Source of the DNA: Amycolatopsis sp. DSM 110486
GTDB taxonomy: Bacteria > Actinomycetota > Actinomycetes > Mycobacteriales > Pseudonocardiaceae
Length of the DNA: 64,000 bases
Reading direction: 5' to 3'
NCBI RefSeq assembly: GCF_019468465.1
Contig: NZ_CP080519.1
Span: 2,991,001 to 3,055,000, forward strand
The position numbers were made by a program, and so were the translations under genes. This document shows positions 44,150 to 53,800 of the stretch, piece by piece. Numbering within the stretch: the first letter of the stretch is position 1; each line of letters opens with the position of its first letter. A model generated the notes under the pieces. That model had not been told where the DNA came from and searched no databases. It saw nothing but the letters and a program-made list of their open reading frames with translations.

Positions 44150-44965
44150 ATGACCCGACGTCTGCTCGGTGCCGCGGCCGTGGCCGTGGCCGCGTTCGCC
44201 CTGGTCACCGCCCCTGAGGCGAGCGCCGCGACCACCACGTTCTCCGGCACGGTGGCGCTGTCCAACTGCTCCGGCTCGGTCGTCAAACCGGCCGGCACGC
44301 CGGACACGGCGCCCGCACTCGTACTTTCCAACGGTCACTGCCTGGAGTCGGGTTTCCCCGATCCCGGCGAGGTCATCGTCGGTCAGCGGTCCACTCGCAC
44401 CTTCAGCCTTCTGTCGTCCGACGGCAAAAGTTCACTCGGGACGCTGAAGGCCAAGAAGGTCGTGTACGCGACCATGACCGACACCGACGTGTCGCTGTAC
44501 CAGCTCGACACCACCTACGCCCAGATCAAGCAGAAGTACCGGGTCTCCCCGCTCGAGCTCGTCTCGGCGCACCCGACCGCGGGCACGCACATCGACGTGG
44601 TCTCGGGCTACTGGAAGACCATCTACTCCTGCTCGATCGACGGGTTCGTGAACGAGCTTCACGAAAATGGCTGGGTGTGGAAGGACTCGATCCGCTACAC
44701 GCCCGAGTGCACGACCGTCGGCGGCACGTCCGGCTCCCCGATCGTCGAGACCGCGACCGGCAAGGTCATCGGCGTGAACAACACGTCGAACGACGACGGC
44801 CAGCGCTGCACGCTCGACAACCCGTGCGAGGTCGACGGGTCCGGGAACGTGACCGTGCATCCCGGCACCAAGTACGGCGAGGAGACGTTCGGCATTCCCG
44901 CGTGTCTGACGACGGCGAGCGAGATCGACCTCAATCGGGTCGGCTGCACGTTGCCGAAGCCTTAA
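44150..44965 (+). CDS. Secreted trypsin-like serine protease
   Basis: A 271-residue exported protein. The signal peptide is MTRRLLGAAAVAVAAFALVTAPEASA, cleaved before ATTTF. The chymotrypsin-fold triad is visible: His63 in SNGHCLE, Asp113 in DTDVSLYQL and Ser196 in GGTSGSPI. The six cysteines in the mature chain could form disulfides. It resembles V8-like or S1 peptidases that cleave after acidic or small residues, but specificity is not readable. AAAGGAA precedes the ATG. It ends tail-to-tail with the next gene, the two TAA stops overlapping on opposite strands. Confidence 0.88.
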   Translation: MTRRLLGAAAVAVAAFALVTAPEASAATTTFSGTVALSNCSGSVVKPAGTPDTAPALVLSNGHCLESGFPDPGEVIVGQRSTRTFSLLSSDGKSSLGTLKAKKVVYATMTDTDVSLYQLDTTYAQIKQKYRVSPLELVSAHPTAGTHIDVVSGYWKTIYSCSIDGFVNELHENGWVWKDSIRYTPECTTVGGTSGSPIVETATGKVIGVNNTSNDDGQRCTLDNPCEVDGSGNVTVHPGTKYGEETFGIPACLTTASEIDLNRVGCTLPKP

Positions 44966-45690
44966 CCGACTGCCTCCAGGACGTCACCCAGCAAATACTG
45001 AAGGGGACTCCCGCCGCCTCCGCCGCGGCGTGAGTCCCCTTCGGTGCGTTCTGGCCGCGTTTCCTCGCGGAGTTCCGGCAGTTCGGGCCACGCGTCCTCC
45101 GCGCCCGCAGGCGCCTCGCCGATGAGCTCCAGCAGCCCGTCGAGCCTGCGCCGCCCGGTCAACCGCGCGGCGGGCTCTTCGGCCTTCGGCCCCAGCAACC
45201 GCGCGTGGACGCCCAGTGGCGCCAGCGCGGCCAGCAGATCGTCGTGCAGGTGCGGCGCCAGCGGGTCCATGCCGAGCAGGTAGCCCGACGGCCCCTGCCG
45301 CCCTGCCGCCAGGGCCCACATGCGCAGCATCGCGCCGCTCAACCGGAAGCCTTCGGGCAGCGCTTTGCCCGAATCGTCTTCGGACGGACCCGAGCAGCCC
45401 CGGCGCAGCCACTGCACGGACAGCGGAAGGAGGTCGACGCGGAACGACGTGCGCACCTGCGGCCGCCCGCACTCCCGCACCGCCACCTGCGCGTCGGCCC
45501 CACGCCGGCGGCACTCGCGCGCCAGCACCCGGGCGCGCCACTGCTCGTCGACGTTCACGGACAGCCGCGCTGCCGTGCGCCCGAAGCCGGTGATCTGTCC
45601 TTGGCAGCACAGCAGGCCGGCCAGGTCCGCAACCCCCGGGCCGCTCGCCTCCGCCGAGAACAGCGAGATCGTCCGATCCACGCGGATCAT
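44962..45690 (-). CDS. WhiA-like/LAGLIDADG-type protein, SOS-box controlled
   Basis: A 242-residue protein starting MIRVDRTISLFSAEASG. The region VADLAGLLCCQGQITGFGRTAARLSVNVDEQWRARVLARECRRRG resembles the N-terminal subdomain of WhiA. FRLSGAMLRMWALAAGRQGPSGYLLGMDPLAPHLHDDLLAALAPLGVHARLL, followed by RRRLDGLLELIGEAPAG, resembles the WhiA LAGLIDADG-like domain. The WhiA C-terminal helix-turn-helix is missing. The true WhiA normally sits in the uvrC-yvcK-whiA cluster, so this is a paralogue, possibly equivalent to mycobacterial Rv3647c by its place near topA. A LexA-type box lies 3 bases before the ATG. A GTG three codons later would suit a leaderless transcript. Function unknown; DNA-damage response is inferred. 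Confidence 0.6.
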   Translation of the reverse strand: MIRVDRTISLFSAEASGPGVADLAGLLCCQGQITGFGRTAARLSVNVDEQWRARVLARECRRRGADAQVAVRECGRPQVRTSFRVDLLPLSVQWLRRGCSGPSEDDSGKALPEGFRLSGAMLRMWALAAGRQGPSGYLLGMDPLAPHLHDDLLAALAPLGVHARLLGPKAEEPAARLTGRRRLDGLLELIGEAPAGAEDAWPELPELREETRPERTEGDSRRGGGGGSPLQYLLGDVLEAVG

Positions 45691-45692
45691 GA

Positions 45693-45708
45693 TAGAACAC
45701 AAGTTCGA
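45693..45708 (-). promoter_or_regulatory. Candidate LexA/SOS box
   Basis: TAGAACACAAGTTCGA matches the actinobacterial/Bacillus SOS consensus TCGAACNNNNGTTCGA at all but one position. The GAAC-N4-GTTC core is perfect at 45695-45706. It lies immediately upstream of the WhiA-like start and overlaps a possible -10 box TATCAT. Confidence 0.7.
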
Positions 45709-45751
45709 TCGGACGCGAGGGTTAGGCGGCGGATTTTCGCCGATCGGGCGA

Positions 45752-47068
45752 TCATGCCGCCACGCAGTCGTCGGCGGCGCGGGGAGCGGCGAACACGGCG
45801 ACCAACAGGGCTGCGGCGGCCACGAGGAACACCGCAGGCAGCGTGAGCAGGCCGAAGATCGCGATCCCGAGCGAACCGCCGATCTGGCGCGCGAAGGTGA
45901 GTGTGGCCATCCCGGCGCCGAGGATGTCCGGTGGTGCCCACGTCTGCGCCAGCAAGGTGTAGGCCTGCATTGACAGCCCGAGCGCGGCGCCGCTGCACGC
46001 GAGCCCCACGACGACGGCGACCAACCGCGTCGGGCCGGGCTGGAGGAGCGGGAGTGCCGCAGTGGCAAGGAGCCCGGCCACGCCGAGGACCAGGCCGAAC
46101 CGACCCCACACCGTGACGCGCGGCCATCGGCGGGCGAGCAGCGCGAACCCGGTGGTCACCAGCACCTGCCCGACGCTCATCGGCACGAGCAGCAGGCCCG
46201 TGGCCGCCGGACGCGCGACGCCGATGGCCAGTGGGACATAGGTGAAGCTGCCGAACAGCGCCACGCCGGTCAGGAAGGTGACGGCGACAACCCTCGCGAG
46301 GCGGGCGTCGGCGAACAGCCGCGGCGAGACCAGTGGCGCGGCCGCACGCCGTTCGACCTGCACGACGGCGACCGTCGCGGCTAGTGCGACAGCGACCAGC
46401 ACGGGCGCCCACCCCGGTGTCGCACCACTGCCGAGCACGACGACACAACCACCGACGACCGCGACCAGAACCGCGCCCGTCCAGTCGAACCGGATTCGGC
46501 CCGCGCGCCACGTGCCCGGCACCGAACACACCCCGAGAAACAGAGCCACAACGCAGATCGGCAGGTTGATCAGAAAGATCGACCACCAGCCCGCGACGGC
46601 CGCCAAGAGGCCGCCCAGCGGAGCACCACCGATCGACGACAACGCGAACACGGCTGTCAGCCAGCCTTGCCGCCGCACCAGTTCGACTCGGTCGAACAGC
46701 TCCGCCATTGCCGCCACCGCGGCCACGATCAGCCCGCTCCCACCCAGCCCCTGCACCGCGCGAAACGCGATCAACGCGACCAGATCCGACGCCAAGGCGC
46801 ACGCCACCGACCCGACGGCGAACGCTGTTACCGAGCCGACGAACATGCGCCGCCGCCCCCAACGGTCACCGAGGCTGCCGTGCACCGGCGTGGCGACCGC
46901 GACCGCCAGCAGGTACGCCGCCGTCACCCCGCCCACCGCACCCGGATCGCCCAGGTCAGCGCCGATGGACGGCAGTGCCGCGACCACCACGCTGGTATCG
47001 AGCGAAGCCATCAGCAGCCCCAGCACGAGCGCGGCGAAGGCGGCGTCGCGACCGCGGAGAAGTCCATG
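45752..47068 (-). CDS. MFS drug exporter, DHA2/EmrB type
   Basis: A 438-residue transporter from ATG 47068, or 445 from 47089. Helix 1 is followed by DTSVVVAALPSIGADLG, then GRRRMFVGS (motif A), FRAVQGLGGSGLIVAAVAAMAEL and a motif C-like SSIGGAPLGGLLAAVAG. Fewer helices are predicted than in the 14-TM exporter at 23232, about 12-13. It is divergent from a MarR gene, and the shared operator covers both candidate start codons, so MarR repression relieved by a drug or phenolic ligand is the likely control. Both possible starts lack a ribosome-binding site, suggesting a leaderless mRNA. Confidence 0.9.
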   Translation of the reverse strand, partial: HGLLRGRDAAFAALVLGLLMASLDTSVVVAALPSIGADLGDPGAVGGVTAAYLLAVAVATPVHGSLGDRWGRRRMFVGSVTAFAVGSVACALASDLVALIAFRAVQGLGGSGLIVAAVAAMAELFDRVELVRRQGWLTAVFALSSIGGAPLGGLLAAVAGWWSIFLINLPICVVALFLGVCSVPGTWRAGRIRFDWTGAVLVAVVGGCVVVLGSGATPGWAPVLVAVALAATVAVVQVERRAAAPLVSPRLFADARLARVVAVTFLTGVALFGSFTYVPLAIGVARPAATGLLLVPMSVGQVLVTTGFALLARRWPRVTVWGRFGLVLGVAGLLATAALPLLQPGPTRLVAVVVGLACSGAALGLSMQAYTLLAQTWAPPDILGAGMATLTFARQIGGSLGIAIFGLLTLPAVFLVAAAALLVAVFAAPRAADDCVAA

Positions 47069-47090
47069 CATATCGCACACGTTATGCATG
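47065..47090. promoter_or_regulatory. Probable MarR operator between the MFS and MarR genes
   Basis: Perfect 8-bp arms CATGCATA (47065-47072) and TATGCATG (47083-47090) with a 10-base spacer, in the divergent promoter region. Size and spacing fit a MarR dimer site, and it overlaps the MFS start. Confidence 0.75.
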
Positions 47091-47123
47091 CGGATCGCAC
47101 GCAGTCAAGATAGGGTGGAACCC

Positions 47124-47579
47124 GTGACGCCACCCCTCACCGAAGCCGGCCCCGCGTTGTTCCGCCTGGTCAGGCACTGGTCCCGGCGCTGGACCCTGCG
47201 CACGTCGACCGAGCTCACGGGCGAGATGCGCCACGTGCAGCACATCCTCGCGGTCGAGGCCGTCGACACGGGCAGCGAGCACACCGACGAGGTGACCGTC
47301 GCGACCGTCGCGCACCACCTCGGGCTCGACCACTCCGGCGCCAGCCGCATGGTCCGCGACGCGACCGCCGCCGGCTACCTCACCCGCGGCACGTCGGGCC
47401 AGGACCGGCGGCGCGCGTCGCTGCAGCTCACCGACACCGGGCGCGAACTGCTCAACGCCTCGCACCAATGGCAGCGCAGAACGTTCAACGACCTCACCGC
47501 CACCTGGTCGGCCACCGACCGGCAACGCTTCGCCGGATACCTGATTCGCTTGACGAGCGAGCTCGACCTGGAGAGCTAG
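47124..47579 (+). CDS. MarR-family transcriptional regulator
   Basis: A 151-residue winged-helix regulator: VTPPLTEAGPALFRLVRHWSRRW, the recognition region VTVATVAHHLGLDHSGASRMVRDATAAGYL and the wing RGTSGQDRRRASLQLTDTGREL. It is divergent from the MFS exporter with a shared palindromic operator. It probably represses both genes until a ligand binds. GTG 47124 is preceded by GGGTGGAA; GTG 47115 is an alternative in the same frame. Confidence 0.92.
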   Translation: MTPPLTEAGPALFRLVRHWSRRWTLRTSTELTGEMRHVQHILAVEAVDTGSEHTDEVTVATVAHHLGLDHSGASRMVRDATAAGYLTRGTSGQDRRRASLQLTDTGRELLNASHQWQRRTFNDLTATWSATDRQRFAGYLIRLTSELDLES

Positions 47580-47672
47580 CGAGTCCTGTCACCGCCGGGC
47601 GTCGCTGGAGCTCACAGCCACCCAGACCGCAGCTGACCGCCGACTACCCGCACGCCTCGCCGAAAAGCCCCG

Positions 47673-48257
47673 TCAGCGCGGCGCCGGCGGCACCACGAGC
47701 TGCTGGCAGTCCGGCGCCCGCTTCCCCGCGGCCGAGAGCTCCGGCGTCGCGTTGAGGCCTTCGAGGACGTTGAGGGCGGCGACGTCGTCGAGGGTGGCGC
47801 GGGCGTCACCGAGGGCGGTTTTGGTGGCGGAGGCGTCGGTGGCTGTGTCGAGGCGTTCGCGGGCGGTGTCGGCGCGCGAGCGGACGGAGGCGAACTGCTT
47901 GAGCAGGTCACCGCGCGCTTGGTCGTCGCCGGGGAGGGGCGGCGGGCCGACGCGGTCGAGGCCGTCGACGGTCTGGTCGATGCCGTCGACGACGGACGAC
48001 AGGAGCCGGCTCGACGTGCGGGAAGCCTGTTCGGGCGAGCTCGGGTCGATCTCGGGCAGGTTCGCGAGCGTGCGCACGAGGTGGGTGACCGCCGAGCAGT
48101 AGCCGTCGGCCCATCTCGCGGCCGGATCGGCCTGGCTGGAGGTGTCCGCCTGCCCACCGCTGTGGGTCTGCGACACCGGCGGCTGCTGCCCGCAGGCGGC
48201 AAGGCCGATCCCGAGTGCCGTGACCAGCGCGGCTAGAACGGTCGACCGCGGCCGCAC
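47673..48257 (-). CDS. Lipoprotein with helical domain, unknown function
   Basis: A 194-residue protein. The GTG start at 48257 is preceded by AGGAGG seven bases upstream. The signal peptide VRPRSTVLAALVTALGIGLAACG carries the lipobox LAAC. The mature region is mostly helical and acidic (GDDQARGDLLKQFASVRSRADTARERLDTATD), with two cysteines (YCSAVTHLV and DCQQLVV) that may pair. It looks like small actinobacterial envelope lipoproteins with a helical bundle. No partner is evident. It lies downstream of hppA on the same strand, separated by a hairpin. Confidence 0.72.
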   Translation of the reverse strand: MRPRSTVLAALVTALGIGLAACGQQPPVSQTHSGGQADTSSQADPAARWADGYCSAVTHLVRTLANLPEIDPSSPEQASRTSSRLLSSVVDGIDQTVDGLDRVGPPPLPGDDQARGDLLKQFASVRSRADTARERLDTATDASATKTALGDARATLDDVAALNVLEGLNATPELSAAGKRAPDCQQLVVPPAPR

Positions 48258-48364
48258 CGCGACACCTCCTGCTCGTCGACGTCCAGGTGCCCCCGACCGT
48301 ACCGATCCGAGAATCATTCGCAAGTCACCCACTGGAGTGCGGGAAGAATTCCCGACACGCCGGA

Positions 48365-48391
48365 GCCCGGCGCGCGAACAGCGCGCCGGGC
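48365..48391 (-). terminator. GC-rich hairpin after hppA
   Basis: A perfect 11-bp stem GCCCGGCGCGC (48365-48375) with GCGCGCCGGGC (48381-48391) and a 5-base loop, 30 bases past the hppA stop. No T run follows. Confidence 0.6.
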
Positions 48392-48420
48392 CCCGGACGG
48401 GTTTCGCATTGAACAGCGGA

Positions 48421-50682
48421 TCAGGCTTTCGCTTCCGCCGGGGTGTTCTCGATGACCGTGCCGCGCCGCTTGGACACGACGACCGCCGCGACGATGACCG
48501 CGAGCGCGACGACCGCGATCACGATGCGCCACGTGGTGTTGGCGCCGCCGCCCAGGCTCAGGGTGACGACCGCGGGCGCAATCAGCACGGAGACCAGGTT
48601 CATCACCTTGATCAGCGGGTTGATGGCCGGGCCGGCGGTGTCCTTGAACGGGTCACCGACGGTGTCACCGATGATGGTGGCCTCGTGCGCGTCCGAACCC
48701 TTGCCGCCGTGGTTGCCGTCCTCCACGAGCTTCTTGGCGTTGTCCCAGGCGCCACCGGAGTTGGCCAGGAAGATCGCCATCAGCGTGCCGGTCGCGATCG
48801 CGCCGGCCAGGTAGCCGGCGAGCGCCTCGGTGCCGAGGCCGAAGCCCACGGCGATCGGGGCGAACACCGCCAGCAGACCCGGCGTGGCGAGCTCACGCAG
48901 GGAATCGCGCGTGACGATGTCCACGACCTTGCCGTACTCGGGCCGCGTGGTGCCCTCCATGATCCCGGCGATCTCGCGGAACTGGCGGCGCACTTCCTGC
49001 ACCACCGCGCCGGCCGCACGCGAAACCGCGTTGACGGCGAGACCCGAGAACAGGAACACGACGGCCGCGCCGACGATGACACCGACCAGCGTCTTCGGGC
49101 TGACGATGTTCGCGACGAACTCGCCCGTGCCGCCCACAGCCTTCGTGATCGCGTCCGAATAGGACCCGAACAGCGCCGTGGCCGCGAGGACCGCGGTGGC
49201 GATCGCGATGCCCTTGGTGATGGCCTTGGTGGTGTTGCCCACCGCGTCCAGCTCGGTCAGGATCTGCGCGGCCTTCTCGTCGACGTCGCCCGACATCTCG
49301 GCGATGCCCTGCGCGTTGTCGGAGACCGGGCCGAAGGTGTCCATCGCGACGATGACGCCGACGGTGGTCAGCAGGCCAGTGCCGGCGAGCGCGACGGCGA
49401 ACAGCGCGATGCCGCCACCGAGCAGGTACGCGCCGAACACGGCCGCGCCGATCACGAGCGCGGTGTACACGGCTGACTCGAAACCGACCGAGATGCCGGA
49501 CAGGATCACCGTGGCGGCACCGGTTTCCGACGTCCTGGCGACGTCCTGCACCGGCTTGTTCTCCGTGCCGGTGTAGTAACCCGTGAGCTTCAGGATGATC
49601 GCGGCGAGCACGATGCCGATGATCACGGCGACGGTGGCGATGACTGCCGGGTTACCGCTGTTGCCCGCGAACTCCGCACCGAAGTCGGAGAAGCTGCTCG
49701 GCAGGTACACGAAGGCCGCGATGGCCGACAGCACCGCGGAGATCACCGCGGAGATGTAGAACGAGCGGTTGATCGTGACGAGACCACCCTCGCCCGCGCG
49801 CGCCTTCGTGATGTACACGCCGATGACGGCCGTGACGACACCGATGGCCGGCACGATGAGCGGGAAGATCAGGCCGCTGGAGCCGAAGGCGGAGCTGCCC
49901 AGGATCAGCGCGGCGACGAGCATGACCGCGTAGGACTCGAAGAGGTCCGCCGCCATGCCGGCGCAGTCACCGACGTTGTCACCGACGTTGTCGGCGATCG
50001 TCGCGGCGTTGCGCGGGTCGTCCTCGGGGATGCCCTGCTCGACCTTGCCGACCAGGTCGGCGCCGACGTCGGCGGCCTTCGTGAAGATGCCGCCGCCGAC
50101 ACGCATGAACATCGCGATCAACGCGGCGCCGAACCCGAAGCCCTCCAACACCTTCGGGGCCTGGCCCGTGTAGACGAGCACCACGACCGCGGCACCGAAC
50201 AGGCCGAGGCCGACGGTGATCATGCCGACCACACCACCGGTGCGGAACGCCACGCGCATCGCGATCTCGCGGCCGCCTTCCTCGCGCGACGCGGCCGCCA
50301 CGCGCAGGTTCGCCTGCGTCGCGAGCCACATGCCGAGGTAGCCGATGGTGAACGAGAACACCGCGCCGACGAGGAAGAAGATCGAGCGGCCGATGCGCTC
50401 GTTCCAGTCGTCCGCGGGGAGTGCGAAGAGCAGCAGGAACACGATTACGCCGAAGACGGCGAGGGTGTTGCGCTGCCGCTTCAGGTATGCGGCCGCACCT
50501 TCCTGCACCGCCTTGGCGATGTCCTGCATCTTGGCGGTGCCCTGGCCCGCGGCCAGCACCTCCCTGAGCAGCACGTAACCGATGGCGAGTGCGGCAAGGG
50601 CGACCACGGCGACCACACCTACGATGGTGTAGCCACCCCCGGAGAGCGTGAGACCGCCCTCCGCGAGGAACTGCCGGGACAT
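48421..50682 (-). CDS. hppA: K+-independent H+-translocating membrane pyrophosphatase
   Basis: A 753-residue, 16-helix integral membrane enzyme that couples pyrophosphate hydrolysis to proton export. The substrate site GGGIFTKAADVGADLVGKVEQGIPEDDPRN and DNVGDNVGDCAGMAADLFESY are intact. The diagnostic segment reads GNTTKAITKG, with Lys where K+-dependent enzymes have Ala, so it belongs to the K+-independent class. ATG 50682 has AGGAGG upstream, fixing the start; longer frames are rejected. In Streptomyces hppA is also near topA. It is divergent from the helicase gene. Confidence 0.96.
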   Translation of the reverse strand: MSRQFLAEGGLTLSGGGYTIVGVVAVVALAALAIGYVLLREVLAAGQGTAKMQDIAKAVQEGAAAYLKRQRNTLAVFGVIVFLLLFALPADDWNERIGRSIFFLVGAVFSFTIGYLGMWLATQANLRVAAASREEGGREIAMRVAFRTGGVVGMITVGLGLFGAAVVVLVYTGQAPKVLEGFGFGAALIAMFMRVGGGIFTKAADVGADLVGKVEQGIPEDDPRNAATIADNVGDNVGDCAGMAADLFESYAVMLVAALILGSSAFGSSGLIFPLIVPAIGVVTAVIGVYITKARAGEGGLVTINRSFYISAVISAVLSAIAAFVYLPSSFSDFGAEFAGNSGNPAVIATVAVIIGIVLAAIILKLTGYYTGTENKPVQDVARTSETGAATVILSGISVGFESAVYTALVIGAAVFGAYLLGGGIALFAVALAGTGLLTTVGVIVAMDTFGPVSDNAQGIAEMSGDVDEKAAQILTELDAVGNTTKAITKGIAIATAVLAATALFGSYSDAITKAVGGTGEFVANIVSPKTLVGVIVGAAVVFLFSGLAVNAVSRAAGAVVQEVRRQFREIAGIMEGTTRPEYGKVVDIVTRDSLRELATPGLLAVFAPIAVGFGLGTEALAGYLAGAIATGTLMAIFLANSGGAWDNAKKLVEDGNHGGKGSDAHEATIIGDTVGDPFKDTAGPAINPLIKVMNLVSVLIAPAVVTLSLGGGANTTWRIVIAVVALAVIVAAVVVSKRRGTVIENTPAEAKA

Positions 50683-50868
50683 TCGTCCTCCTGGGAACGC
50701 CGTTGGCCAATGCGGACTCGTCGTACCCGGCGTGCCTGCACTGGCATGGATCTGTACCGAGCGACACGCTAGCCGTGCGGGCAATGCACGTCTCACATGA
50801 CGATCGCCACAGAGGGTGTGGATTGCGGGAGTGTATTGGTAGTGCTCAGCGGGCCTGCAACGCGTCCC

Positions 50869-50890
50869 GGTCACGGTACGTTCCGTGACC
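50869..50890. promoter_or_regulatory. Perfect 8-bp inverted repeat upstream of the helicase
   Basis: GGTCACGG (50869-50876) and CCGTGACC (50883-50890) with a 6-base spacer end 4 bases before the helicase GTG at 50895, in the 212-base region divergent with hppA. It is a candidate dimer-binding operator or start-site hairpin. Confidence 0.5.
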
Positions 50891-50894
50891 TTGT

Positions 50895-53800
50895 GTGATT
50901 GCTCACTTGATCGATCTCGCGCCGGTTCTGTCGGTGCCCTGTGCGAAGCTTCGGCACGTGGTCGAGCGAGGACGGAGGCTGCTCAGCCGGGTCACGGCGG
51001 GGGTCCCGGTGAACGAGAACCCGGTCACGCACGTGGCCGAGCTTCCCGCGCGGGCAGCCGGTTTCGCGGCGTGGCCGGAGTGGGCCGCGCCGTCGGTCGT
51101 GTCGGCGTTCGCGGGTTCCGGAGTGGAGACTCCCTGGAAACACCAGGTAGAGGCGGCTTCGCTGGCTCACACGGGGTCCCACGTGGTGGTGTCGACGGGC
51201 ACGGCTTCGGGGAAGTCGTTGGCGTACCAGCTGCCGGTGCTGTCCTCACTGGCCACGGGCTCCGCGGCGACCGCGTTGTACCTCTCGCCCACCAAGGCGC
51301 TGGGCGCTGACCAGCTGCGTTCGGTGTCCTCTTTGGACGTCCCCGGGGTGCGGGCGGCGTCGTACGACGGCGACACCCCGATGACCGAGCGCGACTGGGT
51401 GCGCGCGCACGCGAACTGGGTGTTCACGAACCCGGACATGCTCCACCGCGGGATCCTGTCTTCGCATTCGCGGTGGACCCGGTTTTTCAAGAACCTGGCC
51501 TACGTGGTGGTCGACGAGTGCCACAGCTACCGCGGGGTGTTCGGTTCGCACGTCGCGCTGCTGCTGCGCCGGCTGCGGCGGGTGGCGGCGCACTACGGGG
51601 CGTCGCCGGTGTTCGTGCTGGCGTCGGCGACCACGGCTTCGCCGGCGGAGTTCGCTTCGCGGCTGACGGGGCTGCCCTGCGCGGCGGTCACTGAAGACGC
51701 TTCGCCGCGAGGCGCGCGGACGGTCGCGTTGTGGGAGCCCCCGCTGCTCGACGAGCTGACGGGCGAGAACGGCGCGCCGGTGCGACGTTCGGCGGGCGTG
51801 GAGACGGCGCGGATCCTCACGGACCTGGTGGTGGAGGGCGCGCGTTCGCTGGCTTTCGTGCGCTCACGCCGCGGGGCGGAGCTCACGGCATTGGGCGCGC
51901 GGCGCCTTTTGTCCGAAGTGGACCCGGCGTTGGCGGAAACCGTTGCCGCGTACCGATCTGGCTTCTTGCCCGAGGAGCGTCGAGCGCTGGAGGCCGCCTT
52001 GCTGTCCGGCCGGTTGTTGGGGGTGGCGACCACCAACGCGCTGGAGCTCGGTGTCGACATCGCGGGCCTCGACGCCGTGGTGCTCGCCGGTTACCCGGGC
52101 ACGCTGGCGTCGTTCTGGCAGCAGGCCGGCCGCGCGGGCCGCTCGGGCGACGAGGCCCTGGTCGTGTTCGTGGCGCGCGACGATCCACTCGACACCTACC
52201 TCGTGCACCACCCGGCGGCGCTGCTAGAGCGTCCGGTGGAGACGGCCGTGCTGGACCCGACGAACCCCTATGTGCTCGGGCCGCAGCTCGCGTGCGCGGT
52301 GGCGGAGCTGCCGTTGACGGAACCGGAGCTGGAATCGTTCGGCGGTCCGGCCGCCCGCGCGGTGCTCGCGGACCTGGCTGAGGAGAAGCTGCTGCGCCGC
52401 CGTTCCAGCGGCTGGTACTGGACCGCTCGCGAACGCCCCCACGCGGAAGTCGGCATCCGCGGCTCGGGCGGCGACCAGATCGCGGTGGTGGAGGCGGATT
52501 CCGGCCGCATGCTCGGCACCGTTGACCCGGGTTCGGCTTGCTACGCCGTGCACCCGGGTGCGGTGTACCTGCACCAGGGTTCGTCGTACGTCGTCGACGA
52601 GCTCGACCTCGAGACCGGCCTCGCCCTCGTGCACGCCGAGGACCCGGACTGGCACACGTCGCCGCGGGAGGTCGTGGACATCTCGGTGCTGTCCACGCAG
52701 GAACAGTGCTCCCACGGCGGTGTCACGGTGTGCCTGGGCGAGGTGGCGGTGACGTCGCAGGTCGTCGGCTACCTGCGCCGCCGCCCGTCGGGTGAGGTCC
52801 TGGACCACACGCCACTGGACCTGCCGGAACAAAGCCTGCACACGCGCGCCGTCTGGTACACGGTGACGAGCGACTTGCTCGGCCCTGCGCATCGGGTGGG
52901 GACCGGGGGTGCTCTTGGCGCGGCTCGGGCCGGGACCGTCGCGCCGGTGGGGACCGGGGGCGCTCGGGTCGAGGCCGAGGACGTGGAGCCGGCGGGGATC
53001 GGCGGCGCGCCATCGGCACAGCCTCCTGGTGCCACCGAGCCTGGGGCCGCTCCGGTCGCGGCCGCAGGGAAGGCGGCCTCCGACGCCGCGGCTTCGGCGC
53101 GGGTGGAACGCGGCCGAGTGGAGCCTGAAGCTTCGGACACCGAGCGCACGGCTTCGAAGCCAGCTGCCCACGGCCAGGCAAAGCTTGAGCCAGGCGAGCC
53201 TGGCACCGCGGCTTCGGGCGCTCGCGCGCCGAAGCCCGCGGAAGGCAACCGTTCCGGCAGTAGCCCGGTGGGGCCGGAGCCGGCGGAGCGATTGTCTCGG
53301 GAGGACGACGAGGGCGAGCCGGTACAGGAGTCGCAGGCGGCGCAGGTGGCATCGGCGGGGACCGGGGGTGCTCTGGGCGCGGCTCGGGCCGGGACCGTCG
53401 CGCCGGTGGGGACCGGGGGCGCTCGGGTCGAGGCCGAGAGCGTGGAGTCGGCGGGGACCGGAGGTGCTCTGGGCGACATCGCGGGTGCGGCCGTCGTATC
53501 GGCGGGGACCGGGGGTGCTGAGGGCGGGGCTGGTGCTGAAGCTCGGGCCGGGGCCGTCGCGCCGGTGGGGACCGGGGGCGCTCGGGTCGGGGCCGAGGGT
53601 GAGGCGCCGGTGGGGACCGGGGGTGCTGGCAGAGCACCGGGGGGCGCCGGATTGGTTCCGGCGCGCGTCCCCGGTGCCCTGCATGCCGCCGAGCACGCGG
53701 CGATCGGCCTGCTACCGCTGTTCGCTACGTGCGACCGCTGGGACATCGGCGGGGTGTCTACCGCGTGGCACGAGGACACCGGGGAGGCAACGGTGTTCGT

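Noticed and set aside
44962..45690. Annotation as WhiA itself
   Set aside because: It lacks the C-terminal helix-turn-helix and is not in the uvrC-yvcK-whiA context.
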